Of a stretch of 64,000 bases of DNA, positions 51,464 through 60,361 are shown in pieces; position 1 is the stretch's first letter; each line of letters starts with the position of its first letter. The notes under the pieces are model-generated. The model was given only the letters and a program-made list of their open reading frames with translations, ran no database searches and was not told the DNA's origin. The DNA is from Amycolatopsis nigrescens CSC17Ta-90 (lineage in GTDB: Bacteria; Actinomycetota; Actinomycetes; Mycobacteriales; Pseudonocardiaceae). The stretch covers positions 3,047,746 to 3,111,745 of the forward strand of contig NZ_ARVW01000001.1 of assembly GCF_000384315.1 (NCBI RefSeq), read 5' to 3'. The position numbers and the translations under genes were made by a program.

Positions 51464-52972
51464 ATGAGTCATCGTTCCACTGACGCGCGCGAAAACCGAC
51501 TCGTGGCCATCGAAGCACTGAGCCGCCTGCCCTGGCCGGAGCAGGTGAACAACGGCGAGGAAAGCGATTTCCCGTCGTTCGTCGCGAATTACAGCAAAGG
51601 CCTGCCGCACAACGAGGTGGGCGAAGTCGATCAGGCCGCGTACAACGCCTTGCTGAGGACGTTGTCCACCGGCCGCACCGAGGACTTCGAGCGGATCCCG
51701 CTGGGCATCGCCGACGGCCGCCGCCTGGTCAACCCGCAGTCGGGGCTCGCCTTCGACCTCGAAGGCCCCGATGCGCAGGCACTGACCATCGCGCCGGCGC
51801 CCCGCATCGACAGCGCGCGCAACTCGGCCGAGGCGGTGGAGCTGTACTGGATGGCGCTCTGCCGGGACGTACCGTTCGACAAGTTCGACGACAACCCGCT
51901 CACCGAGCAGGCCGCGGCCGAACTGTCCACCCTGTCCGACTACCGGGCGCCGAAACAGAAAGGTGAAATCACCACGGGGACGCTTTTCCGCGGCGACGCG
52001 AGGGGGGACCTGCGCGGCCCGTATCTGTCCCAGTTCCTGCTTCGCGACATCCAGTACGGCACCCTGCGCATCCCGCAGCTCCACGACACCGTGACGGAGG
52101 GCCAGGACTTCCTCACCGGCTTCGAAAACTGGCTCGCCGTGCAGCGGGGCACCAAGGTGCCCGAAATCCAGCGGGACCGGAAGGACCGCCGCTACCTGCG
52201 CACGCCCCGCGATCTGGCGCACTACGTGCACTTCGACGCGTTGTACGAGGCCTATCTCAACGCCTGCCTGATTCTGCTGGACCTCGGCGCCCCGGTGGAC
52301 ACCGGTAACCCGTACGAGCATTCGGCGAATCAGGAGGGGTTCGGCACCTACGGACCACCCGCCGTGCTGTCACTGGTCACCGAGGTGGCGACCAGGGCAC
52401 TCAAGGCGATGTGGTTCCAGAAGTGGTTCGTGCACCGCCGGTTGCGGCCGGAGGCGTTCGGCGGCCGGGTGCACGCGCACCTGAGCGGACTGCAGGACTA
52501 CGACATGATCGACCAGGAGGTGCTGAACTCGAACGCGGTCAAGCTCACCGCCGAGAAACACGGTTCGTACCTGCTGCCGCAGGCCTTCCCGGAGGGGGCT
52601 CCGCTGCATCCGGCCTACGGCTCCGGCCATGCCACCGTCGCCGGTGCCTGCGTCACCGTGCTCAAAGCCTGGTTCGACGAGTCATGGCCACTGCCCGAAC
52701 CGGTGGTGCCCAACGCAAAGGGCACCGCCCTGAAGCCGTACACCGGTCCGGACGCCGACCGGCTGACGGTGGGCGGCGAGCTGGACAAGGTGGCGGCCAA
52801 CATCGCGACCGGCCGCAATATGGCGGGTGTGCACTGGCGGACCGACTACACGGAGGCGGTGCGGCTTGGCGAAGCCGTAGCCATCGGCGTGCTGCGTGAC
52901 CAGGTCCGGCTCACCAAGGAGGCCGCCTCGTTCGGCCTCACCCGCTTCGACGGCACCCGGATGACCATCTGA
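51464..52972 (+). CDS. vanadium-dependent haloperoxidase, algal type
   Basis: A 502-residue enzyme that oxidises halides with hydrogen peroxide. The vanadate-binding residues appear with the spacing of red-algal bromoperoxidases: Lys320 and Arg328 in KWFVHRRLRP, Ser387-Gly388-His389 in AYGSGHAT, and Arg451 and His457 in GRNMAGVHWR. There is no signal peptide, so it is cytosolic or released by another route. A strong GGGGGGAA site precedes the ATG. It may halogenate a metabolite; no biosynthetic genes are adjacent. Confidence 0.93.
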   Translation: MSHRSTDARENRLVAIEALSRLPWPEQVNNGEESDFPSFVANYSKGLPHNEVGEVDQAAYNALLRTLSTGRTEDFERIPLGIADGRRLVNPQSGLAFDLEGPDAQALTIAPAPRIDSARNSAEAVELYWMALCRDVPFDKFDDNPLTEQAAAELSTLSDYRAPKQKGEITTGTLFRGDARGDLRGPYLSQFLLRDIQYGTLRIPQLHDTVTEGQDFLTGFENWLAVQRGTKVPEIQRDRKDRRYLRTPRDLAHYVHFDALYEAYLNACLILLDLGAPVDTGNPYEHSANQEGFGTYGPPAVLSLVTEVATRALKAMWFQKWFVHRRLRPEAFGGRVHAHLSGLQDYDMIDQEVLNSNAVKLTAEKHGSYLLPQAFPEGAPLHPAYGSGHATVAGACVTVLKAWFDESWPLPEPVVPNAKGTALKPYTGPDADRLTVGGELDKVAANIATGRNMAGVHWRTDYTEAVRLGEAVAIGVLRDQVRLTKEAASFGLTRFDGTRMTI

Positions 52973-52998
52973 GCCCGGCCGAGCGATCCCACCCGCCG

Positions 52999-53634
52999 CT
53001 AGCTCGGGGCGACCCGTTCGAGGTCGTCGACGCTGCCGGACATCAGCACCCGGACGTGCTCGGTCAGGTGCTCGACCGGCCAGTCCCACCAGGCCAGCGC
53101 GAGCAGCCTGGCGACGTCCTCGGCGGGGTAGCGGGTGCGGATCAGCTTGGCCGGGTTGCCGCCGACGATGCCGTAGTCGGGCACGTCGTCGACGACCACC
53201 GCGCCGGACGCGACGATGGCGCCGTGCCCGATCCGCACCCCCGGCATCACCGTGGCGCGGTAACCGAACCAGACGTCGTGCCCGACCACGGTGTCGCCGC
53301 GGCCGGGCAGCCCGGTGATCAGGTCGAAGTGCTCGGACCACGAGCCGCCGATGATCGGGAACGGGAAGGTGGACGGCCCGTCCATCCGGTGGTTCGCGCC
53401 GTTCATGATGAAGCGCACCCCTTCACCGAGCGCGCAGAACCGGCCGATCACCAGCTTCTCCGGGCCGTAGTGGTAGAGCACGTTGCGGGTCTCGAACGCG
53501 GTCGGGTCGTCCGGGTCGTCGTAGTAGGAGAACTCCCCCACCTCGATCAGCGGCGAAGTCACCAGCGGCTTCAGCAGCACCACGCGTGTCTGCCCCGCCA
53601 TCGGATACAGCACATTCGGATCAGGCACCTCCAC
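52999..53634 (-). CDS. Vat/CatB-like O-acetyltransferase
   Basis: A 211-residue left-handed beta-helix acetyltransferase of the xenobiotic (Vat/CatB) family, which acetylates streptogramins or chloramphenicol. The catalytic His is in MNGANHRMDG. IGRFCALGEGVRF, GHDVWFGYRATVMPGVRIGHGAIV are the hexapeptide repeats, and VGGNPAKLIRTRY closes the helix. GTG start. Close relatives in actinomycetes often act on unknown substrates, so resistance is only a possibility. Confidence 0.9.
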   Translation of the reverse strand: MEVPDPNVLYPMAGQTRVVLLKPLVTSPLIEVGEFSYYDDPDDPTAFETRNVLYHYGPEKLVIGRFCALGEGVRFIMNGANHRMDGPSTFPFPIIGGSWSEHFDLITGLPGRGDTVVGHDVWFGYRATVMPGVRIGHGAIVASGAVVVDDVPDYGIVGGNPAKLIRTRYPAEDVARLLALAWWDWPVEHLTEHVRVLMSGSVDDLERVAPS

Positions 53635-53653
53635 ACCCTCTCACGCGCCAGGA

Positions 53654-56122
53654 TCAACGGCGGCCGGGGAAGAGGCGGTCGAAGAGGTCCATCAGGTCCC
53701 AGTAGGCGTCGGCGACGGGGTTGCCCGCCGACGGGCGGAAGCGGACCACCTGCGGATCGTGATCACTGGCCTGTTCGGCGAACTCCGCGTTGATGTGCAC
53801 CACGTCGTAGTCCACGCCCCTCGGCGCCCGCGAGGCCAGCAGGTGGTCGAGCACCTGCGAGTTGCCCTCGAAAACGTAGCTGTACCGCTCATCCGCTGGC
53901 AGCGTGTCGATCAGCGCTTCCAGCGTTCCGCCCGCGGTCAGCGTGCCCACCACCGGCGAGAACGGGAAGTCGTTCAGGTCACCGGCGACGATCACGTTGG
54001 CGTTCCGGTTCACCGCCAGCAGCTGGTCGGTGAATCCGCGCACCAGCCGAGCCTGCTGGAGCCGCTGCGCCTCGGAGCTACGGGCGGGCGGCTGGAACCG
54101 GCCGTGCACCGGCTGGTCGCCACCCTTGGAGTTGAAGTGGTTTGCCACCACGAAAACGGTCCGGCCGCGGAAGACGAACTCACCGGCCAGCGGCTTGCGG
54201 CTGGACTGCCAGGCCGGGTCCGCCGGTGCCACCCTGCCGGGGGAAACGGACAGCGCCGGCTTGCCGCGCTCGTCGCGCACCGCCACCGCGGTCGTCGCGT
54301 CCCCGCCCGGTCGATCCACAAAGGACACACGGTCCGGGTTGAACAGGAAGCCGACCCGGATGTTGCCGCCCGGCTCGCCGCCGTCGGTCTTGTCCTGCGG
54401 GTCGATCTGGCGCCACTCGTACCGCGGCCCGCCGGCGGCGGCGATCGCGTCGGTGAACCGCCGCAGGGTCGCGTCCGCCGCGACCACCCCGTCGCCGTTG
54501 CCGGACGGCCCGTTGTTGTCCTGGATCTCTTCCAGGGTCACGATGTCCGGCGCGGCGAGGTTGCGCACCACGCCCTCGGCGAGCAGGTCGAACTTGGCCT
54601 GTTCGTCCACAGCGGACAGGTTCTCCACGTTGTAGGTGGCCACGGCCAGCTCACCGCCGCGCTGCTTGCGGGTGACCTCCTGCCGCAGGCCGCCGTCGCG
54701 CACGTTGCCGAGTTCGGTGGCGAACAGCGTGTAGCCGCCGAAGCTGTCGTACTCCACCGGCCCCGAAGTCTGCCCGGTCAGCGTGTCGCCGGTGTTGGCC
54801 TTCGGGAAGGGCCGCTGCGAGAACGGGATCAGCGACTCGACCTTGAGCACTCCGCTGTTCGGCCGGTCGTAGCCGCTGTACAGGGTGCCGCCGCGCGGCG
54901 TTGGTCGCTGCTCCGGCTTGGTGGTCAGGTAGAGCTCGTTGTACTGGGTGGACGGACCGACGATGCGGGCGTCGCGGACGCTGACCGGCTCGCTCTCGTG
55001 CGACTCCCAGAAGTCCAGTGCGTACCGGCCCGGCTCCAGTGCCAGGCCCTCGATGTTCCCGCCTGGCTGCGCGACCAGCGCCTCCGGCACGGTGTCCGCG
55101 CCGATCGCGGTCGGCGCCGGTACCGCGTTGCCGCTGGAGGTCACCGTCCACTGGGCACTGCCCAGTTCGGTGAGCGACTGGAAGTTGGAGTCGGGCTTGT
55201 AGTCCGGGTAGTACTCCTTGACCGTGCCGGTCACGGTGACCGCGTCGCCCGGCTTGACGGTGAGCGCGGCGGACCCGGTGTACACGAACAGGCCCTCGCT
55301 GGTCCGCGGGTCGCCGTCCGGCTCGGTGTCCTGGAACCAGAAGCCGCGGCTGTCGCCGAAGTTCCTGGTCGCGGTGACCACCCCGGTCACCCCGCCGACC
55401 CGCTTGCCGTTCAGCGGCGAGATCCGGGTGCTGCCCTGGATGTCGTGGATCCTGGCCGGCACCGGGTCCGGGCCGGGCTCCCCGCCGGGGGTCTCGCCCT
55501 TGCTGTTCGTCGGCGTCGGCGCGCCGACCACGAAGTCGGCCGCGTTGTCGTCGGTGTCGGCCAGCGTGTCCGGCCGGGCGGCCGAAGTGGCGTTGGCGGT
55601 GGCCGCGGTGGCGGTGCCCTCACGGACCGTCGCGGAGCCGTAGCCGACCAGGTCCCTGATCCGGCTGTCCGCGGCGCAATCGGCCGCGGTACGGCAGGTC
55701 AGCGCGGCAGTACCGGTGACCAGCGCGACGGTGCCGGCGGTCGCCGACATCGCGATCGAGCCGGTGACGTCCGGCGCGGGCAGCGCGACGGTGCCGCCCG
55801 CGCCTTTGGCCTCGGCTACCAGGTACCGGCCACCCGGCGCGACGGCGCCGGTCAGCGGGGTGACCTGCCAGTTGCTCGACGGCCCTGCCGAGCCTGGCAG
55901 GTACTGCACGCTCCAGCCGTCCAGCGCCTGGGCCGCGCTACTCGCCAGCTCGATGAAGTCGCTGGTCAGGGTGGCTCCACTGTTGCCACCGCCGCCGTAG
56001 ACCTCGGCGATCACGACGTCCGCGCTGGGCGCGCTGGGCTCGGCAGTGGCCGGCGGCACCGAAACCACGGTCACCCCGGAAATCACAGCAGCGGCCAGCA
56101 CACCCGCTTTACGGCGCTTCAT
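53654..56122 (-). CDS. secreted endonuclease (lamin-tail, EEP domains)
   Basis: An 822-residue exported nuclease of the ExeM/NucH type. The signal peptide ends near PPATA. The lamin-tail domain is at about 35-150 (VIAEVYGGGGNSGATLTSDFIEL), an OB-fold region at about 220-330, and the endonuclease/exonuclease/phosphatase domain at about 470-800, with TYNVENL, LEEIQDNNG, NHFNSKGGDQP, GDLNDFPFSP and SDHDPQ (metal and catalytic residues). ATG 56122 is chosen for the signal peptide; an upstream extension has no such feature. It degrades extracellular DNA or RNA. Confidence 0.9.
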   Translation of the reverse strand: MKRRKAGVLAAAVISGVTVVSVPPATAEPSAPSADVVIAEVYGGGGNSGATLTSDFIELASSAAQALDGWSVQYLPGSAGPSSNWQVTPLTGAVAPGGRYLVAEAKGAGGTVALPAPDVTGSIAMSATAGTVALVTGTAALTCRTAADCAADSRIRDLVGYGSATVREGTATAATANATSAARPDTLADTDDNAADFVVGAPTPTNSKGETPGGEPGPDPVPARIHDIQGSTRISPLNGKRVGGVTGVVTATRNFGDSRGFWFQDTEPDGDPRTSEGLFVYTGSAALTVKPGDAVTVTGTVKEYYPDYKPDSNFQSLTELGSAQWTVTSSGNAVPAPTAIGADTVPEALVAQPGGNIEGLALEPGRYALDFWESHESEPVSVRDARIVGPSTQYNELYLTTKPEQRPTPRGGTLYSGYDRPNSGVLKVESLIPFSQRPFPKANTGDTLTGQTSGPVEYDSFGGYTLFATELGNVRDGGLRQEVTRKQRGGELAVATYNVENLSAVDEQAKFDLLAEGVVRNLAAPDIVTLEEIQDNNGPSGNGDGVVAADATLRRFTDAIAAAGGPRYEWRQIDPQDKTDGGEPGGNIRVGFLFNPDRVSFVDRPGGDATTAVAVRDERGKPALSVSPGRVAPADPAWQSSRKPLAGEFVFRGRTVFVVANHFNSKGGDQPVHGRFQPPARSSEAQRLQQARLVRGFTDQLLAVNRNANVIVAGDLNDFPFSPVVGTLTAGGTLEALIDTLPADERYSYVFEGNSQVLDHLLASRAPRGVDYDVVHINAEFAEQASDHDPQVVRFRPSAGNPVADAYWDLMDLFDRLFPGRR

Positions 56123-56354
56123 CACCCTCTGTCCCCTCCTCCAAGAGCAGTCGAGGCATCGTCCCCCGAACAAGCGGGGAACAGGAAGACAACGCGACAA
56201 CTATTCGTAACGACTGCCCGCGGAGGCAGCGCCACTAGGCCATAAAGCCCAACCTGCCGCACTTTCCGGTTGGCAGGGCGGGGCCGGGGTACTCCAGGTG
56301 CACAGCGGAAAACGAACGATCGGTTTCGCCCATCGAGGGCGAGGAGGTGCAAAG

Positions 56355-56525
56355 ATGCTACCGATTCTGCTGGTACTGCTGCTGATTCTCGCGCTCGGCG
56401 GCGCCGGCTTCGCCTGGAACGCACTGTGGGTGGTCGCGGGCGTACTGCTCGTGTTGTGGCTGCTCGGTTTTTTCGTCCGTCCGGTCGCCGCGGGCGGACG
56501 CCGAGGCCGGTGGTACCGCTGGTGA
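56355..56525 (+). CDS. small hydrophobic protein (DUF5670/lmo0937-like)
   Basis: A 56-residue protein of two hydrophobic helices (MLPILLVLLLILALGGAG and LWVVAGVLLVLWLLGFFV) with an Arg/Gly tail. LLVLWLLGF matches the lmo0937 membrane-protein family, often stress-induced. GAGGAGG lies 8 nt before ATG 56355. Confidence 0.78.
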   Translation: MLPILLVLLLILALGGAGFAWNALWVVAGVLLVLWLLGFFVRPVAAGGRRGRWYRW

Positions 56526-56537
56526 GTTCCGGCTTCC

Positions 56538-56570
56538 ACGGAGGGTGACGCACACCGCGTCACCCTCCGT
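56538..56570. terminator. bidirectional hairpin terminator
   Basis: Perfect 14-bp arms (56538-56551, 56557-56570) with a 5-nt loop between convergent genes; CTATTT follows on the + strand. Confidence 0.75.
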
Positions 56571-56571
56571 C

Positions 56572-57003
56572 CTATTTGGACCTGTACCGCGCGGCCAGCC
56601 GGGAGAGCCCGGAAACCGCCGCCCGGCCCGCGCCGCGTGCGCTCGCGGCGAGGAAAGTGGTCCAGTCGAAACGGTCGCGCCACAGCACAATGCGGCCGTC
56701 CCGTACTTCGAAGGTGCCGCAGACCCAGAACTCCGCCGACCACGCGCCGGCCCGCAGCACGTCGGTCCGCTCGGTCAGCACGATCGGGCCGTCCGCGGCG
56801 ATGTGGTGGTTCCTGACCTCGAAACCGGTGCCGTACCTGGCCGCCAGCCCCAGTTGCCTTGCCACCGCGGCCCGGCCTCGGGCCGGCGGCAACGGCACGT
56901 TCTGGTACACGATGTCGTCGGCCGCGTACTCCATCGCCCGGTCGATATCGAGGTCTTCCAGTGCCGCGAGGAACGCGATGACGGTGGTTTTCGGGTCTGA
57001 CAT
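56572..57003 (-). CDS. limonene-epoxide-hydrolase-like protein
   Basis: A 143-residue SnoaL/NTF2-fold protein of the limonene-1,2-epoxide hydrolase type. The Arg-Asp pair of the active site is suggested by ERTDVL, and the second Asp by WRDRFDW. Mycobacterial EphG is a relative. GAGGAG precedes ATG 57003. Other NTF2-fold proteins bind steroids or polyketides, so the reaction is not certain. Confidence 0.82.
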   Translation of the reverse strand: MSDPKTTVIAFLAALEDLDIDRAMEYAADDIVYQNVPLPPARGRAAVARQLGLAARYGTGFEVRNHHIAADGPIVLTERTDVLRAGAWSAEFWVCGTFEVRDGRIVLWRDRFDWTTFLAASARGAGRAAVSGLSRLAARYRSK

Positions 57004-57150
57004 GGACTGCTCCTCATCTGCGGTGCGCGGAGTTCGGTAACGGTATCGACAAGTCTCCCGTGATCCGTAACGGACGAGGCCCCGTCCACGAGTTCTGGGG
57101 AAATGCCTGGCAACAGCGGTGCGGCGGGTTGGGTAAGGGAGTGCGGGTTC

Positions 57151-57429
57151 ATGGCCATCGTGATCACCGCCGTCCGGCTGGACGGCGGCGACCGGCACGA
57201 GCACATCGCCCACGTCTGGTGGAACGATCCCGGCGAGGACGAGATTCGCGACAACCCGGTGGACCAGATCGTGGCGTGGATCGAGGAGCGGGGCGGCAAG
57301 GCCTACGCCGCGGACCCGGACGGCACGCGGCTGCCGGTGGTGGTCGTCGCCGAGGACGGCCCGAAACATCTGCGCACCGAAGCCGACGGCCGGCTCACCG
57401 ACGACCTGCTGGCCCTGCCCCGCCGCTGA
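57151..57429 (+). CDS. DUF3892 domain protein
   Basis: A 92-residue protein. MAIVITAVRLDGGDRHEHIAH, the WIEERGGKAY segment and LRTEADGRLTDDLLALPR are the family pattern. Function unknown; members are common near DNA-related genes. AGGGAG lies 12 nt before ATG 57151. Confidence 0.83.
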   Translation: MAIVITAVRLDGGDRHEHIAHVWWNDPGEDEIRDNPVDQIVAWIEERGGKAYAADPDGTRLPVVVVAEDGPKHLRTEADGRLTDDLLALPRR

Positions 57430-57444
57430 CCACTCCGGAAAGCT

Positions 57445-57487
57445 GAAGCGCCGGCTCCCAGTACGACACCGAGGGAGCCGGCGCTTC
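57445..57487 (+). terminator. hairpin terminator, 15-bp arms
   Basis: Perfect arms 57445-57459 and 57473-57487 (13-nt loop) just after the DUF3892 gene. The GCCGGCTCCC core recurs in the next hairpin. Confidence 0.7.
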
Positions 57488-57514
57488 GGCGGGTACGCCA
57501 AGCCCCAGAAACAC

Positions 57515-57550
57515 CGAAACGCCGGCTCCCCGTGGGGAACCGGCGTTTCG
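57515..57550 (-). terminator. hairpin terminator after tRNA-Ser(CGA)
   Basis: Arms 57515-57531 and 57534-57550 pair at 16 of 17 positions with a 2-nt loop, 7 bp beyond the 3' end of the tRNA on the - strand. Confidence 0.7.
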
Positions 57551-57557
57551 CTTCGAG

Positions 57558-57644
57558 CGGTAGCGGTGGGATTTGAACCCACGGACGGGGTAAACCGTCA
57601 CACGATTTCGAGTCGTGCTCCTTCGGCCGCTCGGACACGCTACC
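57558..57644 (-). tRNA. tRNA-Ser (anticodon CGA)
   Basis: Acceptor GGTAGCG pairs with CGCTACC. The anticodon loop CTCGAAA gives CGA, reading UCG. There is a long variable arm and a TTCAAAT T-loop. Unlike tRNA-Ser(GGA) at 46697, the CCA end is not encoded. Confidence 0.95.
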
Positions 57645-57701
57645 GCCGAAAAGGATACTGCACGCCTCGTCCGCCCCGGCAGGCCGGGGCGGCGGCCACC
57701 G

Positions 57702-57917
57702 TCACCTGTCGTCGCGGGAGAACTTCTCCTTGGCGTCCTGCACCGCGCCGGTGGCCTTGTCCCGCAGGTCGTGGCCGGCTTCCTTGGCCTCGCCCTTGGT
57801 CTGGTCCGCCTTGCCCGAGTCACGCATTTCCTCGTTGTCGGTGGCGTTCCCGAGCTTCTCCTTGGCGCCACCCGCGAGCTGCTGGGCCTTGTCCTTGGCC
57901 TTGTCGATCAGGCTCAT
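57702..57917 (-). CDS. CsbD-family stress protein
   Basis: A 71-residue charged, probably unfolded or helical protein: MSLIDKAKDKAQQLAGGAKEK start, DSGKADQTKGEAKEAG middle. CsbD proteins accumulate under general stress; their role is unclear. Confidence 0.85.
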   Translation of the reverse strand: MSLIDKAKDKAQQLAGGAKEKLGNATDNEEMRDSGKADQTKGEAKEAGHDLRDKATGAVQDAKEKFSRDDR

Positions 57918-58017
57918 CTCGGATGCTCCTTATCCGCTGTGGCCACCGAACCAGTCGGCTCGGCTCAGCAGCGGAGTACCCAGCGGGGCGTCGGGCGATA
58001 CCCGGTCATGAGCCTCA

Positions 58018-58512
58018 TCACTCCGCGGGGGGACCCCGGTGCCCGGCGAAGAACTCCGCCAGCAGCGCCGCGCACTCGTCCGCCAGCACGCCGCCGACCA
58101 CCTCGGGCCGGTGGTTCAGCCGCCGGTCCCGCACCACGTCCCATAGCGAGCCCACCGCGCCGGTCCGCGGCTCCCACGTCCCGAAGACCAGCCGCGCCAC
58201 CCTGGCCAGCACCAGCGCGCCGGCGCACATCGTGCAGGGTTCGACGGTGACCGCGAGCGTGCAGCCGTCCAGCCGCCAGCCGTCGCCGTAGTCCCGCGCG
58301 GCGGCCCGCAACGCGAGCACCTCGGCATGCGCGGTCGGGTCGCCGAGCTCCTCACGGGCGTTGTGCGCGCTGGCCAGCAGGTGGCCGTCCGGGGCCAGCA
58401 CCACCGCGCCGATCGGCACGTCCGCACCGGCCTGCCTGGCCGCGTCCAGCGCAGCACGCACGGCGGCAGTGTCCTCCCCGTCCCCCCCGTCCCCCCCGTC
58501 CTCCCCGCGCAC
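58018..58512 (-). CDS. tadA: tRNA adenosine deaminase-like (TadA) deaminase
   Basis: A 164-residue zinc deaminase. TAHAEVLAL provides the first zinc ligand and the catalytic Glu, and EPCTMCAGAL the two cysteines. It converts adenosine to inosine at the tRNA wobble position. The N terminus is uncertain: GTG 58512 starts a GEDGGDGGDGED tract coded by short repeats, and the conserved part begins about 15 residues later. The next gene upstream encodes its usual associated protein, which supports TadA over a nucleoside deaminase. Confidence 0.86.
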   Translation of the reverse strand: MRGEDGGDGGDGEDTAAVRAALDAARQAGADVPIGAVVLAPDGHLLASAHNAREELGDPTAHAEVLALRAAARDYGDGWRLDGCTLAVTVEPCTMCAGALVLARVARLVFGTWEPRTGAVGSLWDVVRDRRLNHRPEVVGGVLADECAALLAEFFAGHRGPPAE

Positions 58513-58515
58513 GGC

Positions 58516-58998
58516 TCAGATCTCGTCCAGCACGGCCGAGAACGCGTCGGCGAACCCGCACCGCTGCGCGATCATCTGCAGCTGCTCGTCCGGGTAGAGG
58601 TCCACCTCGCCGACGATCACCTCCAGCTCGCCGGCGGGCAGGCCGAGATCGACCAGGATCTCCAGGTCGCCCTCCGGCCAGACGGACTCGTCCTCCTCGT
58701 CCGGAGGATCGACCCGCAGCAGGTCGAGCACATCCGCGGCGATGTCGTAGTCCAGCGCCGCCGCCGCGTCCGAGAGCAGCAGCGCCGCGCCGCGCGGGCT
58801 GGGCCGCACGATCACGAAGAACTCGTCATCCACCGCGAGCAGGCCGAACACCGCACCGGTCGACCGCATCTTTCTCAGCTCGGTGATCGCGGCGTCCAAC
58901 TCGGCCAGCGCCCCGGCGTCCAGGGCACTGCACCGCCACCGGCCGTCCTCGCGAACCACGGCCACGCCAAACCCCGCGACCGGTTCCTTCACCGCCAT
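58516..58998 (-). CDS. tRNA adenosine deaminase-associated protein
   Basis: A 160-residue acidic protein. The pattern GFGVAVVREDGRWRC, LRKMRSTGAVFGLLAVDDEFF and DPPDEEDESVWPEGDLEIL marks an actinobacterial family conserved next to tadA. Only 3 bp separate it from tadA. ATG 58998 is chosen for its fit to the family start; an ATG at 59022 is possible. Confidence 0.85.
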   Translation of the reverse strand: MAVKEPVAGFGVAVVREDGRWRCSALDAGALAELDAAITELRKMRSTGAVFGLLAVDDEFFVIVRPSPRGAALLLSDAAAALDYDIAADVLDLLRVDPPDEEDESVWPEGDLEILVDLGLPAGELEVIVGEVDLYPDEQLQMIAQRCGFADAFSAVLDEI

Positions 58999-59068
58999 GT
59001 GCACACCGTATACCGGCGGCAAAACGCGCGCGGTGCGCCACAGCGGACAAGGGTGCCACTATCGAGGA

Positions 59069-60298
59069 ATGACCGGACCCACCGAACTGCCTTCGCTGCC
59101 CGACGCCCGTTTTGCCGGGCTTCTGGACGAGGCCAAGGCGCTTCAGCCGAAGACCGTCGAACTGCGCCGGGAGATCCACCGGCACCCCGAGCAGGGCCTG
59201 CACCTGCCCACCACCCAGGCCGCCGTGCTGGCCGCGCTGGACGGGCTGCCGCTGGAGATCCAGCTCGGCAAGTCGACCAGCTCGATCACCGCGGTGCTGC
59301 GCGGCGGCAAGCCCGGCCCCGCCATCCTGCTGCGCGGGGACATGGACGCGCTGCCGCTGCAGGAGCAAACCGGCCTGGAGTACGCCTCGGCGTCCGACGG
59401 CTCCATGCACGCCTGCGGGCACGACGCCCACGTCGCGATGCTGGCCTCCGCCGCGCGGCTGCTCGCCGCGCACGCCGACGAGCTGGCCGGTTCGGTCGTG
59501 TTCATGTTCCAGCCAGGCGAAGAGGGCTACCACGGCGCGCGGCACATGATCCACGAAGGCGTGCTCGACGCGGCGGGCCCGCGCGTGGAGAAGGCCTTCG
59601 GCCTGCACATCTACGCCAGCACGAAGTCCGGGGTGATCACCTGCAAGCCGGGGCCGATCATGGCCTCAGCGGACGCCTTCTTCGTGCAGGTGACCGGCAA
59701 GGGCGGGCACGGTTCGGCGCCGCACCAGGCGGTGGACCCGGTGCCGGCCGCGGCGGCCATGGTCGGCGCGCTGCAGACGATGATCACCCGGCGGGTGAGC
59801 GTGTTCGACCCGGCGGTGCTCTCGGTGACCCGCATCGAGGCGGGCACCACCACCAACATCATCCCGGAGACGGCCGAGCTGAGCGGCACCATCCGCACGC
59901 TGTCCGAACAGACCAGGGCGCTGATCCGCAAGGAACTGCCGAAAGTCTGCGAAGCGGTGGGCACCGCGCACAACTGCCGGGTCAGCGCCGAGATCGAGCC
60001 CGGTTACCCGGTCACCGTCAACGATCCGGCCGAGGCGAGCCGCACCCTCACCCTGGCCCGCGAGGTGCTCGGCGCCGACCACGCCGAGGCGATGTCCGCG
60101 CCGGTCATGGGCGCGGAGGATTTCTCCTATGTGCTGCAACGGGTTCCCGGTGCCTTCGCGTTCCTCGGCGGATGCCCACCGGACGTGACCTTGGACGAGG
60201 TGGCGCCGAACCATTCCAACCGCGTGCGGTTCGATGAGGACGCGTTTCCGCACGGTGTGGCGATGTACGCCGCTTTCGCGCTGGACGCGCTCCGGTAA
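59069..60298 (+). CDS. M20-family amidohydrolase / peptidase
   Basis: A 409-residue zinc enzyme. RREIHRHPEQGLHLPTTQ, DMDALPLQE, HACGHDAHVAML and PGEEGYHGARHM carry the metal ligands and catalytic Glu, and there is a lid domain at about 190-300. The IHRHPE and CGHDAH patterns fit N-acyl-amino-acid or hippurate hydrolases. It starts 70 bp from the divergent deaminase pair and precedes tyrA. Confidence 0.92.
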   Translation: MTGPTELPSLPDARFAGLLDEAKALQPKTVELRREIHRHPEQGLHLPTTQAAVLAALDGLPLEIQLGKSTSSITAVLRGGKPGPAILLRGDMDALPLQEQTGLEYASASDGSMHACGHDAHVAMLASAARLLAAHADELAGSVVFMFQPGEEGYHGARHMIHEGVLDAAGPRVEKAFGLHIYASTKSGVITCKPGPIMASADAFFVQVTGKGGHGSAPHQAVDPVPAAAAMVGALQTMITRRVSVFDPAVLSVTRIEAGTTTNIIPETAELSGTIRTLSEQTRALIRKELPKVCEAVGTAHNCRVSAEIEPGYPVTVNDPAEASRTLTLAREVLGADHAEAMSAPVMGAEDFSYVLQRVPGAFAFLGGCPPDVTLDEVAPNHSNRVRFDEDAFPHGVAMYAAFALDALR

Positions 60299-60361
60299 CC
60301 GCCCGTGTTTTCCCAGACGCGCAAACGAAGGCCGTTGCGGTAGCTGGCAGGATGACGCCCC

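Noticed and set aside
58476..58506. Short CCCCCCGTC tandem repeat at the start of tadA
   Set aside because: It encodes a GGD tract in an uncertain N terminus; it is most simply a slippage-prone coding or leader repeat.
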